Assembly: GCF_004143485.2 (NCBI RefSeq)
Contig: NZ_ML974133.1
Span: 62,001-126,000 of the forward strand
From: Halorussus amylolyticus
GTDB lineage: Archaea; Halobacteriota; Halobacteria; Halobacteriales; Haladaptataceae
Direction: 5' to 3'
Length of the DNA: 64,000 bases
The position numbers and the translations under genes are program-made. Shown here one piece after another: positions 16,801 through 25,423 of this stretch (positions within the stretch are counted from its first letter, which is position 1; every line of letters begins with the position of its first letter). The notes under the pieces are model-generated. The model had not been told where the DNA came from. It did no database searches and saw only the letters and a list, made by a program, of their open reading frames with translations.

Positions 16801-16834
16801 CAGACTTGATGCCCACCGATTCCGAAGGCGGAGT

Positions 16835-17074
16835 ATGAAGCGGGAGCGAAACGAGTCGGGAGAGTACGTCGAGCAAGTGACGCCCGATGCGGTTCTCGAC
16901 GTTTTCGAGACAGCAGACCTACCGGTACTGACCGCGACGGAGGTGTCCGAAGAATTGGACTGTTCCCGAGCGTCGGCCTACAACAAACTGGAGCAGTTAG
17001 TCGCCCAAGGGGAAATCCAGAAGAAGAAAGTGGGCGCACGCGCAGTGGTGTATATTTTTATGAATGATGACTAA
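16835..17074 (+). CDS. Small winged-helix transcription regulator
   Basis: This 79-residue protein is a single wHTH domain. Helices VLDVFETADLPVLTATEVSE and CSRASAYNKLEQLVAQGEI are followed by a wing KKKVGARAVVYIF. It is the type of stand-alone regulator common near haloarchaeal mobile elements and small operons. It presumably binds the repeat pair 35-80 bp upstream and controls itself and the divergent 39/48-residue pair. Confidence 0.8.
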   Translation: MKRERNESGEYVEQVTPDAVLDVFETADLPVLTATEVSEELDCSRASAYNKLEQLVAQGEIQKKKVGARAVVYIFMNDD

Positions 17075-17239
17075 CAGCATCTCAATGCGTCTCGTGGGAG
17101 ATACGTCTGCATTCGATTGAATGGTCCTCGGACGTGCGGAGAGAATAACGACACTTTCAAATTTCTCGGGGTTAGACATAGACGTACACCTCGCTATTCG
17201 CGAAACTACGTAATTTACCGGGGTGGAACGCCGATTCGT

Positions 17240-17322
17240 GGTGGGATGGCAGAGCGGCCTATTGCGCCTGCCTTGAAAGCAGGTGGCGTCAAGCCTCCTG
17301 GGTTCAAATCCCAGTCCCACCG
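17240..17322 (+). tRNA. tRNA-Ser(TGA)
   Basis: It folds as a complete type II tRNA. Acceptor GGTGGGA pairs with TCCCACC and the discriminator is G. The anticodon arm is CCTGC-CTTGAAA-GCAGG with anticodon TGA. A long variable arm (GGC-GTCAA-GCC) typical of serine tRNAs follows, then T-arm CTGGG-TTCAAAT-CCCAG. There is no intron and no encoded CCA. It borders the low-GC island, but I found no second copy of its 3' end marking an attachment site. Confidence 0.95.
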
Positions 17323-17623
17323 CATTCTCCGACGAACAGACGCGATACGCAACCCCGGGAGCGGCGCTGTTGAAACGTTCGAGAAGTCACGACGTTGGCC
17401 AGTATCGGGGCCGAATGCGGACTCTCCCGAAAGCACGGTCGCTCCGATTCGTTGGTCCCAACCTTTAAATCTCCCCGCCGCGAAATAGTAAGTGAAGAAG
17501 AATTAAATTCTAGTTGACAATATTTATCCGCGAGCACCGGCTATCCTTCAGTCCCACTCGAAGTTCACCAACCCCGATTCGGTTCGGTCGTATCGCTCCC
17601 CGAACGACGACGGTTACGAGCCA

Positions 17624-18334
17624 ATGGCAGAGAAAAGATACCCTAACACTATCGACTGGGACGAGTACTGGAACGAGGCCGACGAGGACGTGCGAACGGA
17701 CACGAGTCCGAGCGCGGACCTCGTGTTGGAGCCCTTTGTCGAGTTCCTCGACGCGAGGCTGCCCGACGGACCGGACACCTACGCCGACGTCGGTTGCGGA
17801 CCGGGTGACTTGGTGTTCGAGGTCTCCGACCGCTACCCGGAGACGACCGCAGTCGGGTACGATTCCGCCGAGGCGGTCCTCGCGGAGAACCGCAAACGCG
17901 CACGAGCGACGAATTTGGACATCTCCTTCGAGCGGGCAGTCCTCCCGGAGTTCGAACCCGACCGCCGGTTCGATGTCGTCTCCTGTTTGTTCACGCTCTG
18001 CTACGTCGCGGACACCGAGCGCACGATAGAGCAACTCTACGACGCGGTCGAACCCGGCGGCTACCTCGTCATACACTACCACAATCGGCTTGCACAGGCC
18101 CACTACCGCACCCTCGCGGAATCGCCCCACGAGTATCTCGACGAGGACTCCGTTTGGAACCCCGAGACGTTCGCCGACCGATTCGAACTCGTCGTCGAGG
18201 GGGAGAGTCTACTGTCGTACGAGCGCATCCGTGAGATACTGGGGACGTGGCCACAGAGCGTTTTTTCGGTGGCCGACGACGCCGAACAGTACGGTGCCCA
18301 CCGCCACGAGCCGCTCGTCTACGTCCCGAAGTGA
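17624..18334 (+). CDS. Class I SAM-dependent methyltransferase
   Basis: This 236-residue Rossmann methyltransferase has motif I ADVGCGPGDLVFEV (about 49-62), an acidic motif II around VGYDSAEAV, and a motif IV region RFDVVSCLFTLCYV. The C-terminus EQYGAHRHEPLVYVPK is specific to the subfamily. The substrate cannot be inferred. AT-rich sequence with TATATT-like boxes lies 95-110 bp upstream, so a leader of some length is likely. The 300 bp between the tRNA and this gene hold nothing else that I can support. Confidence 0.85.
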   Translation: MAEKRYPNTIDWDEYWNEADEDVRTDTSPSADLVLEPFVEFLDARLPDGPDTYADVGCGPGDLVFEVSDRYPETTAVGYDSAEAVLAENRKRARATNLDISFERAVLPEFEPDRRFDVVSCLFTLCYVADTERTIEQLYDAVEPGGYLVIHYHNRLAQAHYRTLAESPHEYLDEDSVWNPETFADRFELVVEGESLLSYERIREILGTWPQSVFSVADDAEQYGAHRHEPLVYVPK

Positions 18335-18497
18335 CCGGACAGCCCTCAGTCTTCGGAGCGCCCCTGTTCGACGACTCCTTCGACTGGGAGTACGTTTGCA
18401 GGTGGCCTGAATTTCGGCGCGAAAATTGCTGCGACAACTTAAACAGCCTACACATGCAGTGACTAAACCAAAGACTCGGTCCCGCTTTTTCGGTCGC

Positions 18498-18824
18498 ATG
18501 GTGGCTTCTCGCCAGCCGACCGACGCGCACACGAAATCAGTCACGTACCGTGCCGACCCCGACGAAACCCCGAGCGAGGCGGTCGTCGCCGCGGTCGCCT
18601 CGGCCTCCGACTGCCGACCCACGGCCGCGGGCGCGGACGGGACGGCCCGCGTACTGCCACCGCTCTACGACGCCATCGACCCCGACGCGCTCGACGCGCT
18701 GTTCGCCGGTGGCGTCCGGTCGCCCGACCGGCCGCGAGCGACGGCGGGAAAAGTCGAGTTCGTCTACCACGGCCACCGCGTCACTGCACACAGCGACGGG
18801 TCCGTGGTCGTCGAACCCCGGTGA
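18498..18824 (+). CDS. HalOD1 output-domain protein
   Basis: This 108-residue stand-alone domain has the C-terminal pattern PPLYDAIDPDALDALFAGG followed by KVEFVYHGHRVTAHSDGSV, diagnostic of the haloarchaeal output domain HalOD1 found after response-regulator domains or alone. It is likely a signalling output or protein-interaction module. ATG 18498 matches the usual length; the frame is open further upstream to 18426. Confidence 0.85.
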   Translation: MVASRQPTDAHTKSVTYRADPDETPSEAVVAAVASASDCRPTAAGADGTARVLPPLYDAIDPDALDALFAGGVRSPDRPRATAGKVEFVYHGHRVTAHSDGSVVVEPR

Positions 18825-18850
18825 GCCGAGGCCGGGATTCACCGCGACTC

Positions 18851-18957
18851 ATAGTAATTGCTGTGACTCTGTATCTGTCTGCAGTCACAGACCGACGAGC
18901 TCACCCTCGACAGCCACGAATTTCGAGGGTGCCGAAAATAATCACGGCAATCACTAT
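18851..18957. mobile_element. MITE-like element with 16-bp terminal inverted repeats
   Basis: The left end ATAGTAATTGCTGTGA and the right end TCACGGCAATCACTAT are inverted repeats matching at 14 of 16 positions. Inside are two further hairpins, CTGTGACT...AGTCACAG and CACCCTCGA...TCGAGGGTG. The 107-bp unit is AT-richer than its surroundings, has no ORF, and ends on the stop codon of the GNAT gene. It looks like a non-autonomous transposon remnant; no target duplication is obvious. Confidence 0.55.
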
Positions 18958-19487
18958 CAGCTCTCCCACTCGTCGTCCAGCACCCCGTAGTAGCGCACAT
19001 CTACGTACTCACCATCGTGGTACGCCTCGTCGCGGTGGACGCCCTCCTGTTCGAAGCCGAGTTTCTCCCAGATTCGGCGCGAGGCGTCGTTGTGCGCGAG
19101 GACGCGGGCCATCACGCGGTGCATCCGGAGTTCGCGAAACGCGTAGTCGGTGACGAGTCTCGACGCCTCGGTGCCGTACCCCCGGCCGTGGTACTCGGCT
19201 GCGAGCCAGAGGCCGATTTCGCAGTGACCCATCCGATGGTCGATGTCGTAGAGACCGATACTGCCGGTCGCCTCGCCGTCCGCGCAAACGAGGAGGTGAA
19301 CGTCCTCGTCGCTGGAGATTCGCTCCTCGAAGTATTCGCGCTCCTGTTCGGCGTTGATTGGCTTCGCGGTCGTCAGCCCCTCGCGCACGTCGGGGTCGTT
19401 GATGGCGTCTCGCAGGAACTCTACGTCCTCGTCTTCGACGGTCCGGAGCGTAATCGAGTCGCCCCGGAGGAACACTGCACCGGGCAT
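18957..19487 (-). CDS. GNAT N-acetyltransferase (RimJ/RimL-like)
   Basis: This 176-residue protein opens FLRGDSITLRTVEDED. It has the acetyl-CoA signature EYHGRGYGTEASRLV (R/Q-x-x-G-x-G/A) and the C-terminal NDASRRIWEKLGFEQEG typical of ribosomal-protein-acetylase-like GNATs. The acceptor could be a protein N-terminus or a small amine. ATG 19487 is preferred because a TTATG-type TATA box lies 24-30 bp upstream; ATG 19514 would add nine residues. The stop overlaps the right end of the MITE-like element. Confidence 0.85.
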   Translation of the reverse strand: MPGAVFLRGDSITLRTVEDEDVEFLRDAINDPDVREGLTTAKPINAEQEREYFEERISSDEDVHLLVCADGEATGSIGLYDIDHRMGHCEIGLWLAAEYHGRGYGTEASRLVTDYAFRELRMHRVMARVLAHNDASRRIWEKLGFEQEGVHRDEAYHDGEYVDVRYYGVLDDEWES

Positions 19488-19569
19488 GCGAGACGCTACT
19501 TCGGGGGCGAACATAAGCGACGGGGAGGTGTGGGAACGACTCCCGCACAGGTCGATTTCCGTCGAGTCG

Positions 19570-20088
19570 TCAGAACTGGTGGTACGCGTCCCTGACTGAC
19601 GAGTTCGGCTCGACGGTCCGGCAGTTGCACGCGCGACACTCGAACGTCGATTCGAGATACACGCGGTCGGCCGCGTCGCGTCCGCCGCGCCGGACCTGCC
19701 GAACCCCGGTCCGTCGGCGCGAAAACGGGGTTCCACACTCCGAACACGACGAGTGGACGCGAACTGCGTAGTAGCCGACCGCGAACAGAAACGCCGCGAG
19801 TCCGACGACGGCGGCGTTCAGCGATGCGCCGACGCCACTCGGTTCCGCGACGAACGTACGGAGTTGCAGAAAGAACGTTCCCGCCCCGACGACTCCCGGC
19901 CCGCCGAACACGGCGGGCCGGAATCGGTCGGGGATTCGTGAATCGAGATGACGATAAAATGCGACGACCGCATCGTACGTCAGCGCGTCGTCGTCAGCGA
20001 ACGGACCCGCGCCGTGCAGGCGCGCGTCAGAGAATTTCTCGGCCGGTGAGTCGCGTCCTCGCTCCCCGTCGTTGGCCCCGTCCAACAT
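19570..20088 (-). CDS. Two-helix membrane protein with C-terminal zinc-ribbon-like cysteines
   Basis: In this 172-residue protein the N-terminal 45 residues are hydrophilic. Two hydrophobic segments lie near 60-80 and 88-110. The C-terminal region has CSECG and, 34 residues later, CRACNCR, a likely Zn-binding pair of knuckles. I recognise no family. It is transcribed in the same direction as the GNAT gene, with an 82-nt gap, but appears to have its own AT-rich promoter. Confidence 0.65.
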   Translation of the reverse strand: MLDGANDGERGRDSPAEKFSDARLHGAGPFADDDALTYDAVVAFYRHLDSRIPDRFRPAVFGGPGVVGAGTFFLQLRTFVAEPSGVGASLNAAVVGLAAFLFAVGYYAVRVHSSCSECGTPFSRRRTGVRQVRRGGRDAADRVYLESTFECRACNCRTVEPNSSVRDAYHQF

Positions 20089-20117
20089 TGACAGTCACTC
20101 GCACACGAGACCACTTT

Positions 20118-20143
20118 AAATTTTCTGGAAATTACAGAATTTT
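20118..20143. promoter_or_regulatory. AT-rich inverted repeat in the promoter of the zinc-ribbon membrane gene
   Basis: AAATTTTCTG (20118-20127) and CAGAATTTT (20135-20143) form an inverted repeat about 30-55 bp upstream of ATG 20088. It overlaps where the TATA box and TFB element should be. A repressor binding here would block transcription; the repressor is unknown. Confidence 0.35.
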
Positions 20144-20186
20144 GCCACAAATTCAAGGGCCGCCTCCGACTCCGCCGAGGGGGCCT

Positions 20187-21257
20187 TCAGTCGGCCGCAG
20201 AATCGCCCACGACCGCCTCCACGTCGGCGTGGTCGTGGAGCAGGTCGCCCATTCGCTCGACCGTCTCGGCGTCTCTGGTCCGGCCGCTCCGGACGACGTC
20301 CTCGGCGCGCTCGACCGTGGTGAGCGTGTCCGACTGGACGAGCAGAATCGGGACGCCCTTCTCCTCGGCCGCGCCGACGATGGCTCCCGGCGGGCGAAAG
20401 CCGCCGGTCAGAATCAGACACTTCACGCCGGGCGCTTCGAGCGCGACCCGCTGGAGGTCCGGCCGGTCGCCCCCGGTGATGAGCGCGGCGTCCTTCGTCC
20501 GCCGGAGGTGTCGGAGCGCGGAATCGCCGGACATCGCGCCGACGAGGAACCGCTCTACGAACGCGTCGGCGGGCGCGTCGGTGAGTTGCTCGGCCGAGAG
20601 TTCGGCGGCGAGGTCGGCGACGGTCACGCCCGCGAGCGCCTGCTCCCGCGGGACGACCCCGAGGACCGACACGCCGCGACCTTCGAGGAACGGCGTGACC
20701 TCGGTTTCGAGGTCGTCGAAACTCGCGTCGGGCACGGCGTTGAACAGCACGCCGAGCAGTCGGTCGCCCACGTCGTCGGCGGCCGCGAGAACGCCGTCCA
20801 CGTCACCGGCCTGTTCGTACCGAGAGATGAGCAGCACCTCGGCGTCGAGCAGTTCGGCCACGTCGGCGTCGGTGAGGTCCACGATGCCGCCCGTGGTGAG
20901 CTCGCCGCCGCCTTCGATGACCATGAGGTCCTTGCCCTCCGCGAGGGTGTCGAAGCTCTCGCGGACCTGCTCGCGGAGCTTCTCGGGGTCCTCCTTGCCG
21001 CGAATCGCCTGCTCGACGAACGTCGGCGAGTAGACCACGGGTTCGAGGTCGTGCATCTCGGCGTCCAAGTCGAGGAGTTCGCGCGCCAGCATCGGGTCCT
21101 CGTCGAGCGTCTTGCCGACGTTGCTCTGGAGGCGGGTCCCCTTGGGTTTCATGTAGCCGACCGAGAGGCCGCGCTCGGCGGCCAACCGGGCCAGCGCGAG
21201 CGCGACCGCGGTCTTGCCTGTGCTCTCTTCGGTCGCGGTGACGAGTACGGTTTTCAT
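20187..21257 (-). CDS. Phosphotransacetylase-family protein (BioD-like ATPase + DRTGG domain)
   Basis: In this 356-residue protein the N-terminal domain has a dethiobiotin-synthetase-like P-loop (TATEESTGKTAVALALARL) and VIEGGG. The C-terminal part (about 215-325) is a DRTGG-type domain. This is the N-terminal architecture of long phosphotransacetylases without the Pta catalytic domain, so it may sense or regulate rather than catalyse. It starts 10 nt after the ADP-forming acetyl-CoA synthetase gene, a pairing conserved in haloarchaea. That supports a role tied to acetyl-CoA/acetate metabolism. Confidence 0.8.
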   Translation of the reverse strand: MKTVLVTATEESTGKTAVALALARLAAERGLSVGYMKPKGTRLQSNVGKTLDEDPMLARELLDLDAEMHDLEPVVYSPTFVEQAIRGKEDPEKLREQVRESFDTLAEGKDLMVIEGGGELTTGGIVDLTDADVAELLDAEVLLISRYEQAGDVDGVLAAADDVGDRLLGVLFNAVPDASFDDLETEVTPFLEGRGVSVLGVVPREQALAGVTVADLAAELSAEQLTDAPADAFVERFLVGAMSGDSALRHLRRTKDAALITGGDRPDLQRVALEAPGVKCLILTGGFRPPGAIVGAAEEKGVPILLVQSDTLTTVERAEDVVRSGRTRDAETVERMGDLLHDHADVEAVVGDSAAD

Positions 21258-21267
21258 AGGTTTGTCC

Positions 21268-23379
21268 TCATAGTTCGTCCCTGTCCACGGTGAGTCGCAC
21301 GTCCACGGCCTGTACCCCGTCGGGACCGGCCACCAGCGGATTCACGTCGAGTTCGAGTATCGCGGGGAAGTCGGTCACGAGCTGGGAGAGTCGCTGGAGG
21401 CTCTCGACGATAGCCTCGCGGTCGGCGGGGTCGCGTCCCCGCGCGCCCCGGAGGAGCGGAGCCGACCGGATTCCATCGACCATCTCAGTTGCCTCGCGCT
21501 CGCTCACGGGCGCGACTCGCGTCTCGGTGTCTTCCAGCACCTCCACGAAGATGCCCCCGAGTCCGAACAGGAGCAGGGGACCGAACTGCGGGTCGCGGTT
21601 CATCCCGATGATGGTCTCGGTCCCCGAATCGAGGTCCACCATCTCCTGGACCTGCACGCCCAGAATCTCGGCGTCGGGCTGGTAGTTCCGCGCGCGGGTC
21701 ACGAGGTCCTCGAAGGTGTCGGCCACGTCCTCGTCCGGAACGCCGACCCGGACGCCGCCGATGTCGGACTTGTGGAGGATGTCGGGGCTGACGATTTTCA
21801 TCACGACCTCGCCCTCGATGTCTCGGGCGGCCGAAACCGCGTCTTCCGGGCGCTCGGCAATCTCGCCTTCGGGCGTCGGGATGCCGTAGGCGTCGAGCAG
21901 GCCCATCGCCTCGACGCCGAGGCGATTGTCGCCGCGCTCGTCGGCGCGTGCCAAAATTTCGCGGGCGCGCTCGCGGTCCACGTCGAAGGACTCGGGGGCC
22001 TCGTACTCGCGCTCGCGAATCTCGCGGTATCTGACGAGCGAGTCGAGACTCCGGACGGCGCGCGCCGGGTCGAAGTAGTTCGGGATGCCGTGTTCGCGCA
22101 GCACCATCTTCGCCGACTCGGTTCGCTCGCCGCCCATCAGCACCGACGCGACCGGCTTGCCGTACTCGGCCTGTCGTTCCCCGATTACCTCCGCGAGGTC
22201 GTCGAAGTCGATGACCGCGGTGGGTGCCGAGAGGACGACCGCACATCCGACGTTCTCGTCGGCGAGCGCGATGTCCAACGCTTGCTCGAATCGGTCGATG
22301 TCGGCGTCCCCGATGGCGTCGATGGGGTTGTAGATGTTGGCCTCCTCGGGCATCGCCTCCGAGAGCTCCGCGAGGGTGTCCTCCGAGAACGATGCGAGCG
22401 AGAGGCTCGAATCGCCCACCGCGTCGGTCGTCATCACGCCCGGTCCGCCAGCGTTGGTCACGATGGCGACCTCCTCGGAGTCGGGAATCGGCTGGCCCGC
22501 GAGAATCTGGGCGAAGTCGAACAGCTCTTGGACGTTCTCGACCCGGAGGACGCCCGCCTGTTCGAGTCCGGCCTCGTAGGCCTGCTCGCTCCCCGCGAGC
22601 GTGCCCGTGTGCGAGGAGACCGCCTGCGCCCCGGCCTCGGTTCGGCCGGACTTGACCATTACGATGGGCGTGTCGGTGGTCGCCTCGCGCGCCGACTCGA
22701 TGAACGCCCCGCCGTCTTCGATGCCCTCCAAGTAGCCCAAAATCACGTCGGTATCGGGGTCGTCGCTCCACGCCTCCACGAAGTCGGTCTCGTCCAGCAC
22801 GGCCTTGTTGCCGAGTGAAACCACGTCCTTGAAGCCGATGCCCTCGTCGTTGGCCCAGTCGAGGACCGCGGTGATGAACGCCCCCGACTGGCTCATGAAG
22901 GAAATCGACCCGGGGAGCGCGTTCTCCGGGCCGAAGGTGGCGTTCAGCCCCGAGGGCGTGCTCATCACGCCCAGACTGTTCGGGCCGACCAGATTCAGGT
23001 CGTACTCGGCGGCGACCTCGGTGAGTTCGCGCTCCCTGCTCGCGCCCTCGCTTCCGGTCTCGCCGAATCCGGCGGTGATGACCACCACGTTCCGGATTCC
23101 GGCCTCGCCGCAGTCCCGGATGGCGTCCACCGCGATGCTCGGGGGGACGACCACCACCGCGAGGCGAACGTCGTCCGAAATCGAAGCCACGTCGGGGTAG
23201 CAGTCGAGTCCCAGCACCTCGTCGTACTTCGGGTTCACCGGGACCGTCTCGCCAGCGAAGTCGGCCACCAGATTCCCGGTGATGGCGCGCCCGATGGACC
23301 CCTCGGTCTCGGTCGCGCCCACGACCGCGACTCGCTCGGGCGCGAACAGTCCGTCCAAACCGCCCGTGTTCTCGTCCAC
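21268..23379 (-). CDS. acd: Acetate-CoA ligase (ADP-forming), fused alpha-beta
   Basis: This 703-residue enzyme interconverts acetyl-CoA, ADP and phosphate with acetate, ATP and CoA. Domain order is an N-terminal CoA-binding Rossmann domain (VAVVGATETEGSIG), succinyl-CoA-ligase-like domains, and a C-terminal ATP-grasp domain (about 485-690; VVMKIVSPDILHKSDIGGV). H257 in SSHTGTLAG is the expected phospho-histidine. The fused single-chain form is usual in haloarchaea. It is the first gene of an operon with the BioD/DRTGG protein. Related acyl-CoA substrates are possible. Confidence 0.92.
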   Translation of the reverse strand: MDENTGGLDGLFAPERVAVVGATETEGSIGRAITGNLVADFAGETVPVNPKYDEVLGLDCYPDVASISDDVRLAVVVVPPSIAVDAIRDCGEAGIRNVVVITAGFGETGSEGASRERELTEVAAEYDLNLVGPNSLGVMSTPSGLNATFGPENALPGSISFMSQSGAFITAVLDWANDEGIGFKDVVSLGNKAVLDETDFVEAWSDDPDTDVILGYLEGIEDGGAFIESAREATTDTPIVMVKSGRTEAGAQAVSSHTGTLAGSEQAYEAGLEQAGVLRVENVQELFDFAQILAGQPIPDSEEVAIVTNAGGPGVMTTDAVGDSSLSLASFSEDTLAELSEAMPEEANIYNPIDAIGDADIDRFEQALDIALADENVGCAVVLSAPTAVIDFDDLAEVIGERQAEYGKPVASVLMGGERTESAKMVLREHGIPNYFDPARAVRSLDSLVRYREIREREYEAPESFDVDRERAREILARADERGDNRLGVEAMGLLDAYGIPTPEGEIAERPEDAVSAARDIEGEVVMKIVSPDILHKSDIGGVRVGVPDEDVADTFEDLVTRARNYQPDAEILGVQVQEMVDLDSGTETIIGMNRDPQFGPLLLFGLGGIFVEVLEDTETRVAPVSEREATEMVDGIRSAPLLRGARGRDPADREAIVESLQRLSQLVTDFPAILELDVNPLVAGPDGVQAVDVRLTVDRDEL

Positions 23380-23456
23380 GGTCGAGGTTCGTCGGGTCCG
23401 CGCTTAAAAGTGGCGTCCGCGCGTCGCTTCGATACGAGGCCCGCGAAAGCCACGGC

Positions 23457-23484
23457 GGAGGGGTCGGGCACGCCCGACCCCTCC
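23457..23484. terminator. Strong GC hairpin in the acd/CBS intergenic region
   Basis: A perfect 13-bp inverted repeat (GGAGGGGTCGGGC, 2-nt gap, GCCCGACCCCTCC) lies about 80 bp upstream of acd and 130 bp before the CBS gene. There is no T-run, so it may be an attenuator-like structure or an unrelated palindrome rather than a terminator. Confidence 0.35.
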
Positions 23485-23612
23485 GTCGCGCACGGAAATC
23501 CCCACCACTCGGTGCCGGACAGCTTCGAGATAGAGAATCACTAACGTAAGTCGGTCGCGCGCATAAGTCTGCCGGGGATACCTTTTAGAGAGGCCATGTC
23601 AAAGACTCGCAC

Positions 23613-24149
23613 ATGGAAGGCGAAGTGACTGTCAGGGACGTGATGTCCCGCGAATACGTCGGCGTGAGCGAGTCCGACACGGTCCTCGGGGCGGTCCGAC
23701 TCATGCACGAGGAGGGGGTCGGAAGCGTTATCGTTCTCCGGGGGAGCGACCCGGTCGGCATCATGACCGAGTCCGACGTACTCGGCGTGGTCGCCGCCGA
23801 GACCGACCCGTCCGAGACGCCGGTCTCGGCGGTCATGTCCCGGCCCGTCGTCTCGGTCGAGACCGACCGCGCCCTCTCGGACGCCGCGGCCACGATGTCG
23901 AGCGAAGACATCCGGCGCGTCCTCGTCACCGACGACGGCGACCTCGCCGGAGTTCTCGACGAGCGCGACGTCATCTCGGCGTCGGCCTCGCTTTCGGGCG
24001 TCCCCTCGCTCGGGACCGAACCCCCCGCGATGGCTGACGACCGCGCGGAGTACTCCGACAGGAGTATCTGTGAGACGTGCGGGTCGCTGAGCCGAGAGCT
24101 ATCCAACGTGAACGGCCAGCTCATCTGTGTCGATTGTCGCGACGTGTGA
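23613..24149 (+). CDS. Two-CBS-domain protein with C-terminal zinc ribbon
   Basis: In this 178-residue protein two CBS motifs (about 5-60 and 68-125) should form a Bateman module that binds adenosyl ligands: VRDVMSREYVGVSESDTVLG, then GSVIVL, and VSAVMSRPVVSVETD, then RRVLVTDDGDLAG. A C-terminal zinc ribbon follows (C153, C156, C172, C175). The combination suggests an energy- or ligand-sensing regulator contacting nucleic acid or protein. A TACCTTTTA box lies about 30 bp upstream. Confidence 0.88.
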   Translation: MEGEVTVRDVMSREYVGVSESDTVLGAVRLMHEEGVGSVIVLRGSDPVGIMTESDVLGVVAAETDPSETPVSAVMSRPVVSVETDRALSDAAATMSSEDIRRVLVTDDGDLAGVLDERDVISASASLSGVPSLGTEPPAMADDRAEYSDRSICETCGSLSRELSNVNGQLICVDCRDV

Positions 24150-24310
24150 ACGTCGGTCGTGCATGTAGAGTGTCACGTCTCGCGGCGGGATTTCGGATTC
24201 GGGCGCGTTCGACGGCCGTTCGAGCGACATCCGCCCGTCTGCGGGCGTATCTGAGTTGGAAAAGTTATTATGGGTCGGGTGGCACAAGGTGACGTGTAGA
24301 GTGTTGACAA

Positions 24311-25423
24311 ATGGGTGTATCTGAAACGTATGCACGTGGTCGCCGACTCGCTGGCGAACAGCCGTTCGCCATCGTCGTCGGTCTCGTCGCAGTCTGGCTC
24401 GTATGGTTCCTCGTCGAAGGACTCGTCACTGGGCGTATTCGAGTCTCGAACGTCCTTTCGTACGCGTGGGACGGACTGCTACGAGGGCTGATAGTCGGCC
24501 TCGCCGGAATCGGGCTTTCGATGACGTACAGTATTCTCAACTTCGCGAACTTCTCCCACGGGGATTACATCACCAGCGGTGCCTTCTCCGGGTGGGCGGT
24601 GACGTACCTGCTCGCGGGACTGGGTGAAGCGAACATCGGCTCGCTTCTGCTCGTGGGGGCTGGCGGCTCGGTGTTCGGCGGCGCGCTCGGCATCGGCATC
24701 ACCACCTCGCCGCTCGCGGTAGTCGTCGGGATGCTCATCGCCGGTGCGGCGTCGATTGGACTGGCGCTGTTCATCGACCGATTCGTCTACAAGCCGATTC
24801 GTGACGAGAGCGGAATCGCACTGCTCATCACCAGCGTCGGCGTGGCGTTCGCGCTCCGATACATCATCGTGTTCGTCTTCGGGACGGACGTTCGCGGCAC
24901 GACCTCCGCGGGCGAGGTGCCGCGAGTGAGCTTCTACCTCATCGACGGCTCGTTCCGAATCAACGCCCACGACATCACGCTTCTCGTGGTCGCAGTCGGC
25001 CTGATGCTCGGCGTCCACCTCCTGCTCCAGACGACCAAACTCGGGAAGGCGATGCGCGCGATGTCCGACAACGAGGACTTGGCTCGCATCACGGGCATCC
25101 CGACCGAGCAGGTCATCCGCGCGACGTGGATTGTCGGCGGCGGCCTCACGGGAATCGCGGGCTACATGTTCGTCCTCTGGAAGGGGACGCTCGGATTCAA
25201 CGACGGGTGGCTCCTGCTGTTGCTCGTGTTCGCCGCGGTCATCCTCGGCGGCATCGGCTCCATCTACGGAGCCATCGCGGGCGGCATCGTCATCGGGCTG
25301 ACCGCGTCGATGTCGGTCATCTGGATTCCTTCGGAGTTCGGCCGCGCGGCGGCGTTCTTCGTGATGATAGTGATTCTACTGTTCAAACCGCAGGGCATCT
25401 TTAGCGGGAGGACGACAGCATGA
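24311..25423 (+). CDS. livH: Branched-chain amino-acid-type ABC permease LivH
   Basis: This 370-residue inner-membrane subunit has 8-10 helices. MTYSILNFANFSHGDYI is the LivH signature and MRAMSDNEDLARITGI the cytoplasmic coupling-loop region contacting the ATPase. It is longer than bacterial LivH because of an N-terminal extension with one extra helix. It is the first gene of an operon in which livM and livG each begin inside the previous stop (ATGA). AAAGTTATTA at about 24260 is the likely promoter. The transported ligand could be branched-chain amino acids, urea or another amide; no binding protein is adjacent. Confidence 0.9.
   Translation: MGVSETYARGRRLAGEQPFAIVVGLVAVWLVWFLVEGLVTGRIRVSNVLSYAWDGLLRGLIVGLAGIGLSMTYSILNFANFSHGDYITSGAFSGWAVTYLLAGLGEANIGSLLLVGAGGSVFGGALGIGITTSPLAVVVGMLIAGAASIGLALFIDRFVYKPIRDESGIALLITSVGVAFALRYIIVFVFGTDVRGTTSAGEVPRVSFYLIDGSFRINAHDITLLVVAVGLMLGVHLLLQTTKLGKAMRAMSDNEDLARITGIPTEQVIRATWIVGGGLTGIAGYMFVLWKGTLGFNDGWLLLLLVFAAVILGGIGSIYGAIAGGIVIGLTASMSVIWIPSEFGRAAAFFVMIVILLFKPQGIFSGRTTA

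Noticed and set aside
17240-17322. tRNA-Ser as attachment site for the low-GC island
   Set aside because: No direct copy of the tRNA 3' end was found at the far border (about 14.2 kb) and no integrase gene is present, so integration there is not supported.
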